Source: an uncultured Ruminococcus sp.
GTDB lineage: Bacteria; Bacillota_A; Clostridia; Oscillospirales; Ruminococcaceae
Length of the DNA: 64,000 nt
Assembly: GCA_900315975.1 (NCBI GenBank)
Contig: ONBA01000022.1
Coordinates: forward strand, 12,174-76,173
Direction: 5' to 3'
Part shown: one piece after another, positions 19,900 through 29,425 of the stretch
Numbering within the stretch: position 1 is the stretch's first letter
How the letters are laid out: the number at the start of each line of letters is the position of its first letter
The notes under the pieces: generated by a model
What the model was told of the DNA's origin: nothing
Database searches by the model: none
What the model saw: only the letters and a program-made list of their open reading frames with translations
Position numbers and translations under genes: made by a program

Positions 19900-20197
19900 A
19901 ATTCAGAAAAAGAGAGGTGTCAGGATGAAAAGATAATTCGCTTTTGAACACATGAGAATAAAAATTCAGGCAGTCGATGACTGTCTTATCATGTTGCCAA
20001 AAGTGGATCATCTTTTCATGACCTCTCTTTTTGCGTTAACTAAGAATAAAGAGGGGGCACTGCATTATGCTGATGCTCATTTAAGTTTCTCTATCCGAGA
20101 CACTAATGAGTACCGCATAAGGGTAGTCCCCTTTTCTGATGTCATGGAACAGATGAAAACTGTTTGGCGGCAAACAGCTTTTATTGGAGGGATAGCC
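19900..20197 (+). promoter_or_regulatory. Attenuator leader of the ABC-F gene with short upstream ORF
   Basis: A long-range stem (19907-19918 with 20021-20032, and 19925-19934 with 20010-20019) ends in a T-run, forming a terminator about 130 nt after the promoter. Its 5' arm contains a ribosome site (GAGAGG) and a three-codon ORF, Met-Lys-Arg-stop, at 19925-19936. Ribosome stalling there would disrupt the terminator, as in antibiotic-induced ABC-F genes. From 19952 the frame is also open into the ABC-F gene; I treat that as leader, not coding. Confidence 0.65.
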
Positions 20198-21724
20198 ATG
20201 TCACAGATAAACGTTAACGGACTCACTTTTTACTACGAGGGAAGCTTTGACAACATATTCGAGGACGTGTCATTTTCGATAGATACCGACTGGAAACTCG
20301 GATTCATAGGCAGAAACGGCAAAGGAAAGACGACATTTCTGAACATACTCATGGGCAGATACAGCTACAGAGGTTCAATAAGTGCATCAGTGCGGTTTGA
20401 GTACTTCCCCTACACGCTTACAGAGGAGCAAATGGAAAAGCCGGCATCAGAGTTCATAGCCGAAGTCAGACCTGACTGCGAGGAATGGCGCGTAATATGT
20501 GAACTTTCTCAACTAAACGAGGAAGCGGACATACTGTACCGACCGTTCAAAGAACTCAGTCACGGTGAGCGGACGAAGGTACTTCTTGCGGTGCTATTCT
20601 CAGAAGAGGGCGGATTTCTGCTTATCGACGAACCTACGAATCACCTTGACAGCAGTGCACGGGAAGCGGTAAAGGAGTATCTCGCAGCGAAGAGCGGATT
20701 CATATTAGTATCGCACGACCGCGACCTTCTTGACCGCTGTATCGACCATGTACTTGTTCTTAACCGGAAGAGTATCGACGTGCAGAGCGGCAGCTTCACA
20801 GAATGGTGGGAGAACAAACAGCGCAGGGACAAATTTGCAATAGCAGAAAACGAGAAGCACAAAAAGGAGATAAAGAAGCTGAAACAGGCGGCAAAGCGAA
20901 CTTCTGAATGGGCGGACAAAAATGAGCGGACAAAAATAGGGTTCGACCCGATAAAAGAGCACGACCGCTGTATCAGTACGCGCTCATTCATTGGTGCAAA
21001 AACGAAAAAAATGCAGAGCCGCGTAAAGCAGATGGAGAACCGTATCACGCATGAGATAGAGGAAAAGGAAGGACTTCTCAACGATATAGAGCGGATAGCG
21101 GAGCTTAGGCTGACTCCCCTCACCCATCACAAGAATACACTTGTAAATGTCCGCGGATACAGCTTTGCATACAGCAGTTCCGACCGCACCATAATAGACG
21201 ATATGACCTTTACTGTTGAACGCGGAGACAGGATAGCACTTGTCGGACAAAACGGATGCGGCAAATCGACACTGATAAAGCGGATACTGAAAAGTGCCGG
21301 AATGGACGCAGACCTCGGAAAATTCACAGAAAGCGGCATATGTGAAACAGCATCGGGACTTATAATATCGTACATCTGTCAGGACACCTCACATCTGCGC
21401 GGAAGTATATGGGACTACTGCGAGGAAAACGGACTTGACCGGACAATGTTCGGTTCACTGCTCAGACAGCTTGACTTAGAGAGGGTGCAGTTCACGAAAA
21501 AAATGGAAGATTTCTCAGAGGGGCAGAAGAAAAAGGTACTTATCGCATCAAGTCTGCTGACTCCTGCGCACCTGTATATATGGGACGAACCGCTTAACTA
21601 CATAGACGTATTCTCACGAATGCAGATAGAAAAACTGCTTACGGCATACGAACCGACGATGATATTTGTCGAACACGATATCCGTTTTCGTGAAAAGATA
21701 GCAAACAAAGTGATAGAACTTTAA
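20198..21724 (+). CDS. ABC-F ATPase, ribosomal-protection type (Lsa-like)
   Basis: 508 residues with two ATPase domains and no membrane segments. Domain 1: GFIGRNGKGKTTF, LSHGERTKVLLA, LLIDEPTNHLD. Domain 2: ALVGQNGCGKSTL, FSEGQKKKVLIA, IWDEPLNYID. The linker between them (about 235-330) is charged and helical (NKQRRDKFAIAENEKHKKEI), as in ribosome-binding ABC-F proteins. The start MSQINVNGLTFYYEG and following DTDWKLGFIGRNG resemble Lsa-type factors against lincosamides, streptogramin A and pleuromutilins. ATG 20198 has GGAGG 7 nt upstream. The attenuator leader supports an inducible resistance role, but drug specificity is not readable. Confidence 0.87.
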   Translation: MSQINVNGLTFYYEGSFDNIFEDVSFSIDTDWKLGFIGRNGKGKTTFLNILMGRYSYRGSISASVRFEYFPYTLTEEQMEKPASEFIAEVRPDCEEWRVICELSQLNEEADILYRPFKELSHGERTKVLLAVLFSEEGGFLLIDEPTNHLDSSAREAVKEYLAAKSGFILVSHDRDLLDRCIDHVLVLNRKSIDVQSGSFTEWWENKQRRDKFAIAENEKHKKEIKKLKQAAKRTSEWADKNERTKIGFDPIKEHDRCISTRSFIGAKTKKMQSRVKQMENRITHEIEEKEGLLNDIERIAELRLTPLTHHKNTLVNVRGYSFAYSSSDRTIIDDMTFTVERGDRIALVGQNGCGKSTLIKRILKSAGMDADLGKFTESGICETASGLIISYICQDTSHLRGSIWDYCEENGLDRTMFGSLLRQLDLERVQFTKKMEDFSEGQKKKVLIASSLLTPAHLYIWDEPLNYIDVFSRMQIEKLLTAYEPTMIFVEHDIRFREKIANKVIEL

Positions 21725-21903
21725 AGTAATAATCAGTGATATTTAATCCGGAAAAAAAGAATAAAAAGTCAGAAAAATAATATAAAATGTAATTTCTTTT
21801 CAAATCCGAGCGATGTATAATAGATGTAACAGTAACCGACGTAAGGTGGTTATTGCGTGGCACAAAGAGAGAAAGTTTCTGATACTAAAGCGAGGTATAT
21901 AAA

Positions 21904-23256
21904 ATGAAAAAGCTAATTACATCGGTGGTGACTGCCGCAATGGCTATGAACACATTTTTCGCCGTTCCGTCAATGGCATATGAAGGCAAAGAGGCAAACG
22001 CGGCACTCAGTGAAATAACATCATCTGACACTGCACAGGCATTTTCAGCAAATCCCATAATCAGCCGCGGAGTTCCGGCATACTCAGGGAAATCGGACGG
22101 AGCGAGCTTTGCGAACGACGAGTTTTACTACACATCATGGAGAGCAACAGCAGAAGATTACCTTGCCTACGACCTTTCCAAAGCACCTGCCGGAGAGCGT
22201 AAACGAGTAATAGCGGTATGGTACAACAACAGTTCCTACGACGACCTCGGAATGTACGTGAGCAGAAATGAAGAACCCGAAGACTACACGATAGAAGTTA
22301 ACAAAGCCGACGGCGGAACATATCCAGAAAGCGGCTGGGAGACCGTGGAAGAGGTGACCGGAAACACCTACAGCACACGTCAGCATCTGATAGAAATGGA
22401 CGGATACAACTGGATAAGAATGAAGGTCACAAAAGCGACCGGAGGAAATATCAACATAAATTTCGACATTCACGATGCAACCGGAGGAGTAAGTGACAGC
22501 TGGATATTCTTTGGTGATTCCATAACAGCCGGAGGCATGGGAAATGCGTACGGTACCGGCTACGCAACCTATGTAAACCGGCTTGACGACAGGTACTTTC
22601 CGGTACAGCAGAACGGAGGAATCGGCGGAATAACAAGCCGTGACGACAAAGAAAACATCGACAGGTGGATAAGCGGAAACCCTGCGAAGTACGTAAGCAT
22701 CGCATACGGCACCAATGACTGCTGGGGAAACCCGAACAACGCAGAGACCTATTACGCTAACACTAAGTACATGATAGAAGCGATACTAAAAGCCGGAAAA
22801 GTGCCGGTACTGCCGAAGATACCGTATTCCACGAACCCCGATGTCGGACCAAATACCGGCTATTACAACGCTATGATAGACAAACTCTACGACGAGTACG
22901 GCGACAGCATAATACACGGACCCGATTTTGACGAATACTTCCGTGAAAACACATGGGGACTAAGTTCAGACGGAGTACATCCGAACTCAGAAGGATATGA
23001 CGGAATGCGCCAGTTATGGGCAGAAACCATGTACGCGAATGTATACAGCAAAGCCACAGCCGGAGCAAACACGTCAGTAAAGGGCGATGTAAACGGAGAC
23101 GGAGGGTTCAACGTAGCCGACATGGTAACGCTGGGAAAATGGCTTCTTGCATCGTCAGACACAGTCCTTGCCGACTGGGAAGCCGGAGACCTGTGCGAAG
23201 ACGGAAGGATAGACACCTACGACTTAGTAATAATGAGGAAGCTGATAACTGAATAA
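21904..23256 (+). CDS. Secreted SGNH/GDSL esterase with C-terminal dockerin
   Basis: 450 residues. A signal peptide (KKLITSVVTAAMAMNTFFAVPSMA) is followed by a beta-rich N-terminal domain (about 50-195), which may bind carbohydrate. The SGNH hydrolase has block I FFGDSITAGG (about residue 205), GGIGG, block III YGTNDCWG and block V SSDGVHP (about 354-357). A type I dockerin at 394-448 has two calcium-loop repeats, KGDVNGDGGFNVADM and GDLCEDGRIDTYDLV. Probably a cellulosomal carbohydrate acetyl-esterase; the CE family is uncertain. RBS GCGAGGT; a terminator follows directly. Confidence 0.88.
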   Translation: MKKLITSVVTAAMAMNTFFAVPSMAYEGKEANAALSEITSSDTAQAFSANPIISRGVPAYSGKSDGASFANDEFYYTSWRATAEDYLAYDLSKAPAGERKRVIAVWYNNSSYDDLGMYVSRNEEPEDYTIEVNKADGGTYPESGWETVEEVTGNTYSTRQHLIEMDGYNWIRMKVTKATGGNININFDIHDATGGVSDSWIFFGDSITAGGMGNAYGTGYATYVNRLDDRYFPVQQNGGIGGITSRDDKENIDRWISGNPAKYVSIAYGTNDCWGNPNNAETYYANTKYMIEAILKAGKVPVLPKIPYSTNPDVGPNTGYYNAMIDKLYDEYGDSIIHGPDFDEYFRENTWGLSSDGVHPNSEGYDGMRQLWAETMYANVYSKATAGANTSVKGDVNGDGGFNVADMVTLGKWLLASSDTVLADWEAGDLCEDGRIDTYDLVIMRKLITE

Positions 23257-23263
23257 AGACATG

Positions 23264-23296
23264 ACCGCCCAAGAAAAAACTTGGGCGGTTTGCTTA
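23264..23296 (+). terminator. Terminator after dockerin esterase
   Basis: ACCGCCCAAG (23264-23273), A6 loop, CTTGGGCGGT (23280-23289), followed by a short T-containing tail. Confidence 0.75.
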
Positions 23297-23356
23297 TCAA
23301 AACATATATAGTGTCGGAATATGTTTGTGCACAGTAACAAATTTGAACAGGCAATA

Positions 23357-23385
23357 TTGACACATAAAAAGCATTGTGATATCAT
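23357..23385 (+). promoter_or_regulatory. Promoter of AraC-type regulator gene
   Basis: TTGACA 23357-23362, 17-base spacer, TATCAT 23380-23385. Confidence 0.72.
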
Positions 23386-23404
23386 ATTAAATGGTGTAAA
23401 ATCG

Positions 23405-23438
23405 GCAAGGAGTGGAAAAAGCTCCTTGCATAAATTTT
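23405..23438 (+). terminator. Hairpin/terminator inside the AraC gene leader
   Basis: GCAAGGAG (23405-23412) pairs with CTCCTTGC (23422-23429), followed by ATAAATTTTG. It lies between promoter and gene, so it may attenuate the regulator or end short transcripts. A second possible -10 (TATAAT) is seen near 23475. Confidence 0.45.
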
Positions 23439-23511
23439 GTAAATTGGTTAGCACAAAATAACCGTGTTAGTATATAATAAGCATTATTCCAATAGTATCC
23501 GAGGTGAAAAC

Positions 23512-24339
23512 ATGACAGAATACCAGCTATTCCCCGACATAAGGCTGATAGTCGGAACAGCTGACGGCATTGCAGATAAAGGCAAATTAGCAATAAGTTT
23601 TTGCATCAGCGGTATATGCGAATACAAGATAGGTAACGAATACAACTATCTAACTGCTGACACCTGCATGATAGTTCAGAATAAAGGGAGCGCAGACTGT
23701 CATATATCACACTCACCTGATTTTTGCAGTATAACACTTCTCATCAGCCGCAGATACAGCGAACCCGCATTTTCGGATATACTTGACATACCCAATATAC
23801 TGACAGACATTCCCGACAGCGGAAACTATATATTCAAAGCCGGCGACAATATGCGGAAGTTATTTTCTGAAATATATACAGAGGCAAAGAATACAAGGAC
23901 TTCCATGCTGAAAATAAAGGTGCTGGAGCTTATAGCAATGTTAGGCGACGATAACAGGCTTAGTTTTAAGCACGACAATATATCCGGTCAGATAGGACAA
24001 TACATCTGCAAAAACATATCCGAACACTACACTATCGACCAGCTTTCCGGCATTTTCAAGGTAAACACAACCACATTGAAGAACCGTTTCAAGGAACGAT
24101 ACTGCTGTACAGTCTACGACTACGCAAAGAAGCGGAAAATGTTCAAAGCCGCGGAACTTATGAATGGGACAGACATGAAGATCATAGACATAGCCGAAGA
24201 AGTAGGATACAGTAACGCGAGCAAATTTTCGAGTGCATTCAGGTCTGTAATGGGAACAACTCCGAAGCGTTTCCGAATGGAGCAAATAAGGGTGACTCAC
24301 TTCAAGAACACCGGAATATCGACAAAAATCGCATATTAG
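23512..24339 (+). CDS. AraC-family transcriptional regulator
   Basis: 275 residues. The N-terminal half (about 1-150) is a beta-rich sensing domain without clear relatives by eye. The C-terminal half (about 170-270) is the paired helix-turn-helix AraC domain: YTIDQLSGIFKVNTTTLKNRF, then the typical second unit IIDIAEEVGYSNASKFSSAF and GTTPKRFR. Start ATG 23512 is chosen for its GAGGTG site 7 nt upstream; the frame extends to 23464. Target genes are unknown; the neighbours are the dockerin esterase and the P-type ATPase pair. Confidence 0.9.
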   Translation: MTEYQLFPDIRLIVGTADGIADKGKLAISFCISGICEYKIGNEYNYLTADTCMIVQNKGSADCHISHSPDFCSITLLISRRYSEPAFSDILDIPNILTDIPDSGNYIFKAGDNMRKLFSEIYTEAKNTRTSMLKIKVLELIAMLGDDNRLSFKHDNISGQIGQYICKNISEHYTIDQLSGIFKVNTTTLKNRFKERYCCTVYDYAKKRKMFKAAELMNGTDMKIIDIAEEVGYSNASKFSSAFRSVMGTTPKRFRMEQIRVTHFKNTGISTKIAY

Positions 24340-24444
24340 CATTGTATACCAGCTTTTTCTTATAGGAGCGGAAGAGCACATATTAATATGGTATCATAAT
24401 ATCAACGAAACAAAACTTTCGCGAATAATAACGAGGTGATAATT

Positions 24445-24744
24445 ATGATCAAAATGCAGGATATCCCATGGAAGAAGATCGGACTTTTCGCAGGCGGAGT
24501 ATTGTTCGGAACAGCCGGAATAAAGGTACTTTCGAGCAAGGACGCAAAGAAGTGCTACACTCATGCAACGGCGGCAGTACTGCGTGCAAAGAGTGACGTT
24601 ATGCAGACAGTAACAACAGTTCGTGAAAACTGTGATGATATACTGGCAGATGCGAAGGAAATAAACGAGCAGAGAGCCAAGAAAGAGGAAGCAGACGTTA
24701 TAGCTGATAAATGTGAAGAAATCGCAGATGCAAGCGAAGAATAA
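24445..24744 (+). CDS. DUF6110-like small membrane-associated protein
   Basis: 99 residues. An N-terminal hydrophobic stretch (WKKIGLFAGGVLFGTAGIKVL) is followed by SSKDAKKCYTHATAAVLRAKS and a charged coiled-coil tail rich in E, K and A. The layout matches the small DUF6110 proteins seen next to metal P-type ATPases. ATG 24445 sits 6 nt after GAGGTG. Encoded 50 nt upstream of the ATPase gene with a terminator-like hairpin between them, so the two may be made in unequal amounts. Function unknown; a metal-handling or ATPase-partner role is inferred from context. Confidence 0.78.
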   Translation: MIKMQDIPWKKIGLFAGGVLFGTAGIKVLSSKDAKKCYTHATAAVLRAKSDVMQTVTTVRENCDDILADAKEINEQRAKKEEADVIADKCEEIADASEE

Positions 24745-24754
24745 TAATCAAAAG

Positions 24755-24779
24755 CAGACCGCTCCGACGGTCTGTTTTT
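24755..24779 (+). terminator. Intercistronic terminator-like hairpin
   Basis: CAGACCG (24755-24761) / CGGTCTG (24768-24774) followed by TTTTTA, between the DUF6110-like gene and the ATPase gene. Probably partial termination. Confidence 0.6.
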
Positions 24780-24794
24780 ATAGGAGGACACAAT

Positions 24795-26864
24795 ATGAAA
24801 TGCAAGATACTGCATGAATCAAATGGACGTATGCGAGTTCGTTTCTGCGTAAAGCGAATGACGCTGAAGCAGGCAGACACCGCAGAATACGCACTGTCAG
24901 CAATAGCCGGAGTGAAGCGAGTGCAGGTATTTGACCGCACCTGCGATGTTGTGATAACGTACACCTGTGACAGGGCAGAAATAATCGACAAGCTGTCGCA
25001 TTTTTCGTTCAGCGACGAGCGGAATACCGCACTTGTCCCCGAACATACCGGACGCGAACTTAACCGTTATTACGAAGACAAGCTTGCAGGAGTAATAATA
25101 AAGCGATTCGTGAACAATTTCATAGTACCACAGCCGATACGGCGCATTATATCGTTTATCAAGGCGGCGAAGTACATATGGCGCGGACTAAAATGTCTGC
25201 TCAGCGGCAAATTAGAGGTAGCAGTTCTTGACGCTACGGCGATAGGAGTTTCGCTGATACGCGGCGACTTCAAAACTGCCGGCTCAGTAATGTTCCTGCT
25301 GAATGTAGGAGACATTCTTGACGAGTGGACACACCGCAAATCCATAGACGACCTCGCACGTACCATGTCACTCGGAATCGAACAGGTATGGACAAAAGCC
25401 CCCGACGGACAGGAAATCCTCATGCCTGTGAATGAGATAAACAAAGGCGACATGATAATCATAAGAACAGGCTCAATGATACCGCTTGACGGAAAAGTTA
25501 TATCAGGTGATGCGATGGTAAATCAGGCATCAATGACAGGCGAATCAGTACCCGTACACAAATCTGAGGGAGCGTACGTATATGCGGGAACAGTAGTAGA
25601 AGACGGCGAATGTACAGTCTGCGTTGAGAATACAGCAGGCGGCGGACGTTACGACCGTATCGTAAAGATGATAGAAGAATCGGAGAAAATGAAATCTGCC
25701 GCCGAAGACAAGGCATCGCACCTTGCAGACAAGCTTGTTCCATGGAGTTTAGGCGGAACACTTCTTACATGGCTGATAACCCGAAATGTCACGAAAGCAC
25801 TGTCGATACTCATGGTAGACTTCTCATGTGCACTAAAGCTTGCAATGCCTATATCGGTACTTTCAGCAATGCGAGAGTGTTCAAGGGCAGGGATAACAGT
25901 CAAAGGCGGACGCTTTATGGAAGCAGTTGCAGAAGCAGATACGATAGTATTTGACAAGACAGGAACACTCACTTATTCCGCACCGAAAGTGGCAAAGGTG
26001 ATAACATTCGGAGGACGAGACGAGGACGAAATGCTCCGGCTTGCGGCTTGTCTTGAGGAGCACTATCCGCATTCGATAGCGAATGCAGTAGTAGCCGAAG
26101 CCGAAGAAAAGGGACTGATACACGAAGAATTCCACTCGAAGGTGGAATACGTGGTAGCGCACGGAATATCGAGCACAGTCAACGGTGAGCGTGTACTTAT
26201 CGGAAGTCACCATTTTATCATAGAGGACGAGCAGTGCAGTGAACCGGACGACGAAAGATACCGTGATCTGCCTGCGGAGTATTCGCATCTTTACCTCGCG
26301 ACAGGCGAAGAAGTAGCGGCAGTGATATGCATAGAAGACCCACTCCGGAGCGAAGCCGCAGACGTTATACAAAAACTCCACGAATACGGCATAACGCGAG
26401 CAGTCATGATGACAGGCGACAACGAGCGAACAGCGAGAGCGGTTGCAGAAAAAGTCGGAGTTGACGAATATTATGCTGAGGTACTTCCGGAGGACAAAGC
26501 GGCATTTATACGTTCCGAGCACAAAGCAGGGCGGAAGGTAATAATGATAGGAGACGGAGTAAACGACTCCCCTGCCCTCAGTGAAGCAGATGCAGGAATA
26601 GCTATAAGCACAGGAGCTGCAATAGCGCGAGAGATAGCTGATATCACAATTTCCGCCGATGACCTTTACGCACTAGCCGAGCTGAAACGTCTCAGCAATG
26701 CGCTTATGATGCGAATCGGCAGGAACTACCGAACCATCATAGGATTCAACGGTGCACTTATAGGACTTGGTGTACTTGGAATACTTCCGCCGGCAACATC
26801 AGCACTTCTTCACAATGCCTCAACGCTTGCAATAGGACTAAAAAGCATGACCGACCTTACATAA
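24795..26864 (+). CDS. P-type metal-transport ATPase (P1B-like, atypical metal site)
   Basis: 689 residues. The N-terminus (ESNGRMRVRFCVK...) looks like an HMA-type fold without the CxxC metal motif. Then come a membrane region, the actuator motif MTGESVPVHK (about 248), the phosphorylation motif VFDKTGTLT (about 387) and the hinge GDGVNDSPAL. The membrane motif normally CPC or CPx reads DFSCALKLAMP (about 342-352), so the Cys-Pro pair is lost. This points to a metal other than Cu+ or Zn2+, possibly Mn2+ or Fe2+, as inference. RBS AGGAGG. A terminator follows. Confidence 0.88.
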   Translation: MKCKILHESNGRMRVRFCVKRMTLKQADTAEYALSAIAGVKRVQVFDRTCDVVITYTCDRAEIIDKLSHFSFSDERNTALVPEHTGRELNRYYEDKLAGVIIKRFVNNFIVPQPIRRIISFIKAAKYIWRGLKCLLSGKLEVAVLDATAIGVSLIRGDFKTAGSVMFLLNVGDILDEWTHRKSIDDLARTMSLGIEQVWTKAPDGQEILMPVNEINKGDMIIIRTGSMIPLDGKVISGDAMVNQASMTGESVPVHKSEGAYVYAGTVVEDGECTVCVENTAGGGRYDRIVKMIEESEKMKSAAEDKASHLADKLVPWSLGGTLLTWLITRNVTKALSILMVDFSCALKLAMPISVLSAMRECSRAGITVKGGRFMEAVAEADTIVFDKTGTLTYSAPKVAKVITFGGRDEDEMLRLAACLEEHYPHSIANAVVAEAEEKGLIHEEFHSKVEYVVAHGISSTVNGERVLIGSHHFIIEDEQCSEPDDERYRDLPAEYSHLYLATGEEVAAVICIEDPLRSEAADVIQKLHEYGITRAVMMTGDNERTARAVAEKVGVDEYYAEVLPEDKAAFIRSEHKAGRKVIMIGDGVNDSPALSEADAGIAISTGAAIAREIADITISADDLYALAELKRLSNALMMRIGRNYRTIIGFNGALIGLGVLGILPPATSALLHNASTLAIGLKSMTDLT

Positions 26865-26903
26865 CCCCAAACTGATAGTTGTTACGGTTTATCTGAACTC
26901 TGA

Positions 26904-26934
26904 CCGGAGGGAACTATCCCTCCGGCACTTTTTA
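26904..26934 (+). terminator. Terminator after P-type ATPase
   Basis: CCGGAGGGA (26904-26912), ACTA loop, TCCCTCCGG (26917-26925), then TTTTT. Overlaps the end of the convergent GGDEF/EAL gene. Confidence 0.85.
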
Positions 26935-29187
26935 TTCATTAACGGATTCAATAATAAGCATTTCAGCTTCTTCACGCGGCAAAGGCTTACCCCAGATGAA
27001 GCCCTGAATATAATCGCATCCAATTTCCCTGAGAGTCTGAAGCTGTTCAGGGAGTTCAACTCCTTCAGAGATGACTTCAAAACCCATGATATGACCGATA
27101 GATATTATTGCGGCAACGTACTGCTTAGAAGGCTCACTCATATTCATTTTATCGATAAACGACTTATCTATTTTGAGGAGGTTAGCAGGGAAATTATTGA
27201 GGTAGCTCAGAGAAGAGTAGCCTGTTCCGAAATCATCGATAGCGATTTTCACGCCCATTTTATGAAGTTCATCAATACAATGCAGAGCTTTTTCGGCAGA
27301 ATCTATCATAATCGACTCAGTTATTTCTATTTCAATCTGACCCGGAGGTATCTCACTCGCACTGATGATCTCTCTCACCTCGTCGAGGAAATCGTTTTTC
27401 ATCAGGTGTCTCACAGAGACATTCACACATAAAATAATATCAGACCCTGTCTTAGCGATAAGACCGCCAATGAACATAGCGGCTTTTCTGAAAACGGTAC
27501 TATCGACCTTATCAACGAGACCGACTTTTTCAGCGACAGGAATGAATTCACCGGGAGAAATAACACTTCCGTCGATATCCTTCATACGCGCAAGAGCCTC
27601 AAAACCGCGGAGTTTATGGTCAAGGTCGAACTGAGGCTGAAGCTGATAATAGATGGTATCATTTTCGAGGGCAGTCCTTAGTTTTCGTTCAATTTCGAGG
27701 GTATGCTCGACCTTTAACAGGTCAGGAGTGAAGCGAATGATATGGTTACTGCTGTTGATACGTTTCACCTCATTCATAGAAGCGTTAGCAAACGAGAAGA
27801 GGTTGTCGCTTGTAACAGCGTCATCGGGGAAAACAGAGTAACCGAAACTTGCAGTTATGTAGAAATCGCACTCCTCGACAGTAAGGCGGTTTCTGAGAAC
27901 CGATTCATACTGTCTGATAGTTTTAAGGATCTCGTCATCTGAGCGATAATCGCGGATAATGAGAGCATATTCGTCCCCGCCCATACGAGCGATATAATCA
28001 ATAGTACCTGTAAGACTAGCCTCCGCAATAGTATTCCAGCGGTTAGCAATTTCGATAAGCACCTTATTACCGGTTTCAAAGCCCATAGTATCGTTAATAC
28101 TTTTGAAGCCGTTGATATCTATTGAAACGAGGGCAAACTTTTCATTGTGTTTGATAAGTTCCTTAACGTGGTCAGTAAAAGCTATACGGTTAGGTATACC
28201 GGTAAGCTGGTCGGTATAGCTAAGATGCCGCAGATGTTCGAGCATTTTATAGCTTGAAAGCTTAGACGAGATAAAGAAGGTAGTAAGTTCGAGAGTTTCC
28301 TTAATGCGCATGGTATTAGTGGTATCGAAATTGCTTGCCCAGATGTAACCGTGAGTCTCGTTATCGAAGCGAAGAGGGAACATAACAAGGCTTGAAACTC
28401 CGGCAGTTTTGAGGTTATTGAACCACGCGGGGTTCATTCTTTGAACATAGTCCCAGTCTTTTTTATCCTTGATGATAATGCAGTCACTTCCGGCGAACAT
28501 CTCACGCCAGGTTGAGACGACATAATCAAACTCATCGAATGATGTGATAGGTCTGACGGAACATCTCTCGCTGATACTCGTAGCGAGAACGGTATTATCG
28601 CCTGTATCCTGGTCTATCTGGAGAATAGTACAGACCTCCGCACGGCAAATCAAACGTATATCCTCAATAACATCGTCCATAGTTTTTTTGAAATCGTTGG
28701 TACTATGGAGTTTAATGCAAGTTTTAATAACGTCCTCGGAAGCAGTACCCGACTGACTCGAACTTACACCGATATCGACCGGATTACTTGGCTGAGCGGT
28801 ATACGCACAGTAGCAGGTATCGCCGTTTTCGTAGTCGATAGGCATACAAAAGATATCGAACCACAGGTCGAGGTCATTCATATGAACGTAAGTATGAATG
28901 GGGATTTTCTTTACCGCAGAGCGGTAGCATATTTTTTCAAAGCCGATATCTTTAGGGAGATACCTGTCATAAAGCGAATTCGGAACAAACGTATTAGCCT
29001 GAAAGAAAATCTCAGGAACTCCCGGCATATTCTGAAAAGCGGGCATAACAGGGTGCTCGATAGGTTCGAGGTACTTTTTATTACCGGCAACAAGGCGGAT
29101 ATCGCCGTATTCATCATCAGGCTTTCTCTGCACAGAGATTATGCAAGTAGGTGCATGAAAGCTGTTAGCAAGGTTCAGAAAATTCAT
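26932..29187 (-). CDS. GAF-GGDEF-EAL signalling protein (c-di-GMP turnover)
   Basis: About 751 residues. An N-terminal PAS-like sensor (1-150) and a GAF-like domain (about 165-330) are followed by a diguanylate cyclase domain with an intact active site ARMGGDEYAL (about 400) and a phosphodiesterase domain with FEALARM (about 530), ITESIMID, DDFGTGYSSLSYL (about 650) and VISEGVE. Both catalytic sites look complete, so it may make or break c-di-GMP depending on the sensor. No signal peptide or membrane segment is evident. ATG 29187 has AAAGGAG upstream; the longer frame to 29259 runs through promoter-like sequence. Confidence 0.92.
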   Translation of the reverse strand: MNFLNLANSFHAPTCIISVQRKPDDEYGDIRLVAGNKKYLEPIEHPVMPAFQNMPGVPEIFFQANTFVPNSLYDRYLPKDIGFEKICYRSAVKKIPIHTYVHMNDLDLWFDIFCMPIDYENGDTCYCAYTAQPSNPVDIGVSSSQSGTASEDVIKTCIKLHSTNDFKKTMDDVIEDIRLICRAEVCTILQIDQDTGDNTVLATSISERCSVRPITSFDEFDYVVSTWREMFAGSDCIIIKDKKDWDYVQRMNPAWFNNLKTAGVSSLVMFPLRFDNETHGYIWASNFDTTNTMRIKETLELTTFFISSKLSSYKMLEHLRHLSYTDQLTGIPNRIAFTDHVKELIKHNEKFALVSIDINGFKSINDTMGFETGNKVLIEIANRWNTIAEASLTGTIDYIARMGGDEYALIIRDYRSDDEILKTIRQYESVLRNRLTVEECDFYITASFGYSVFPDDAVTSDNLFSFANASMNEVKRINSSNHIIRFTPDLLKVEHTLEIERKLRTALENDTIYYQLQPQFDLDHKLRGFEALARMKDIDGSVISPGEFIPVAEKVGLVDKVDSTVFRKAAMFIGGLIAKTGSDIILCVNVSVRHLMKNDFLDEVREIISASEIPPGQIEIEITESIMIDSAEKALHCIDELHKMGVKIAIDDFGTGYSSLSYLNNFPANLLKIDKSFIDKMNMSEPSKQYVAAIISIGHIMGFEVISEGVELPEQLQTLREIGCDYIQGFIWGKPLPREEAEMLIIESVNE

Positions 29188-29355
29188 GGATACTCCTTTC
29201 CGGAACGAAAAATAATAGGGTAATGAGAAGTGTTCCGGTGTGAAATAAAAACACCCCATGTATTATGTTATATATAATTATACAACATATTACTATAAAA
29301 ATCAATAGAGAAACTGTTAATACTGACCTGAAAAGAGATAAACTATAAAGAACTC

Positions 29356-29384
29356 TTGACATTTTCGTACACAAATGTTACAAT
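29356..29384 (+). promoter_or_regulatory. Promoter of 29.4-kb membrane protein gene
   Basis: TTGACA 29356-29361, 17-base spacer, TACAAT 29379-29384. Confidence 0.8.
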
Positions 29385-29425
29385 ACTGTTATAATATTGA
29401 AACTTTGAACGATAAGGAGACGATC

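Noticed and set aside
19952..20197. Extended N-terminus of the ABC-F protein
   Set aside because: The frame is open, but it covers the attenuator; the family start MSQINVNG at 20198 has a strong ribosome site.
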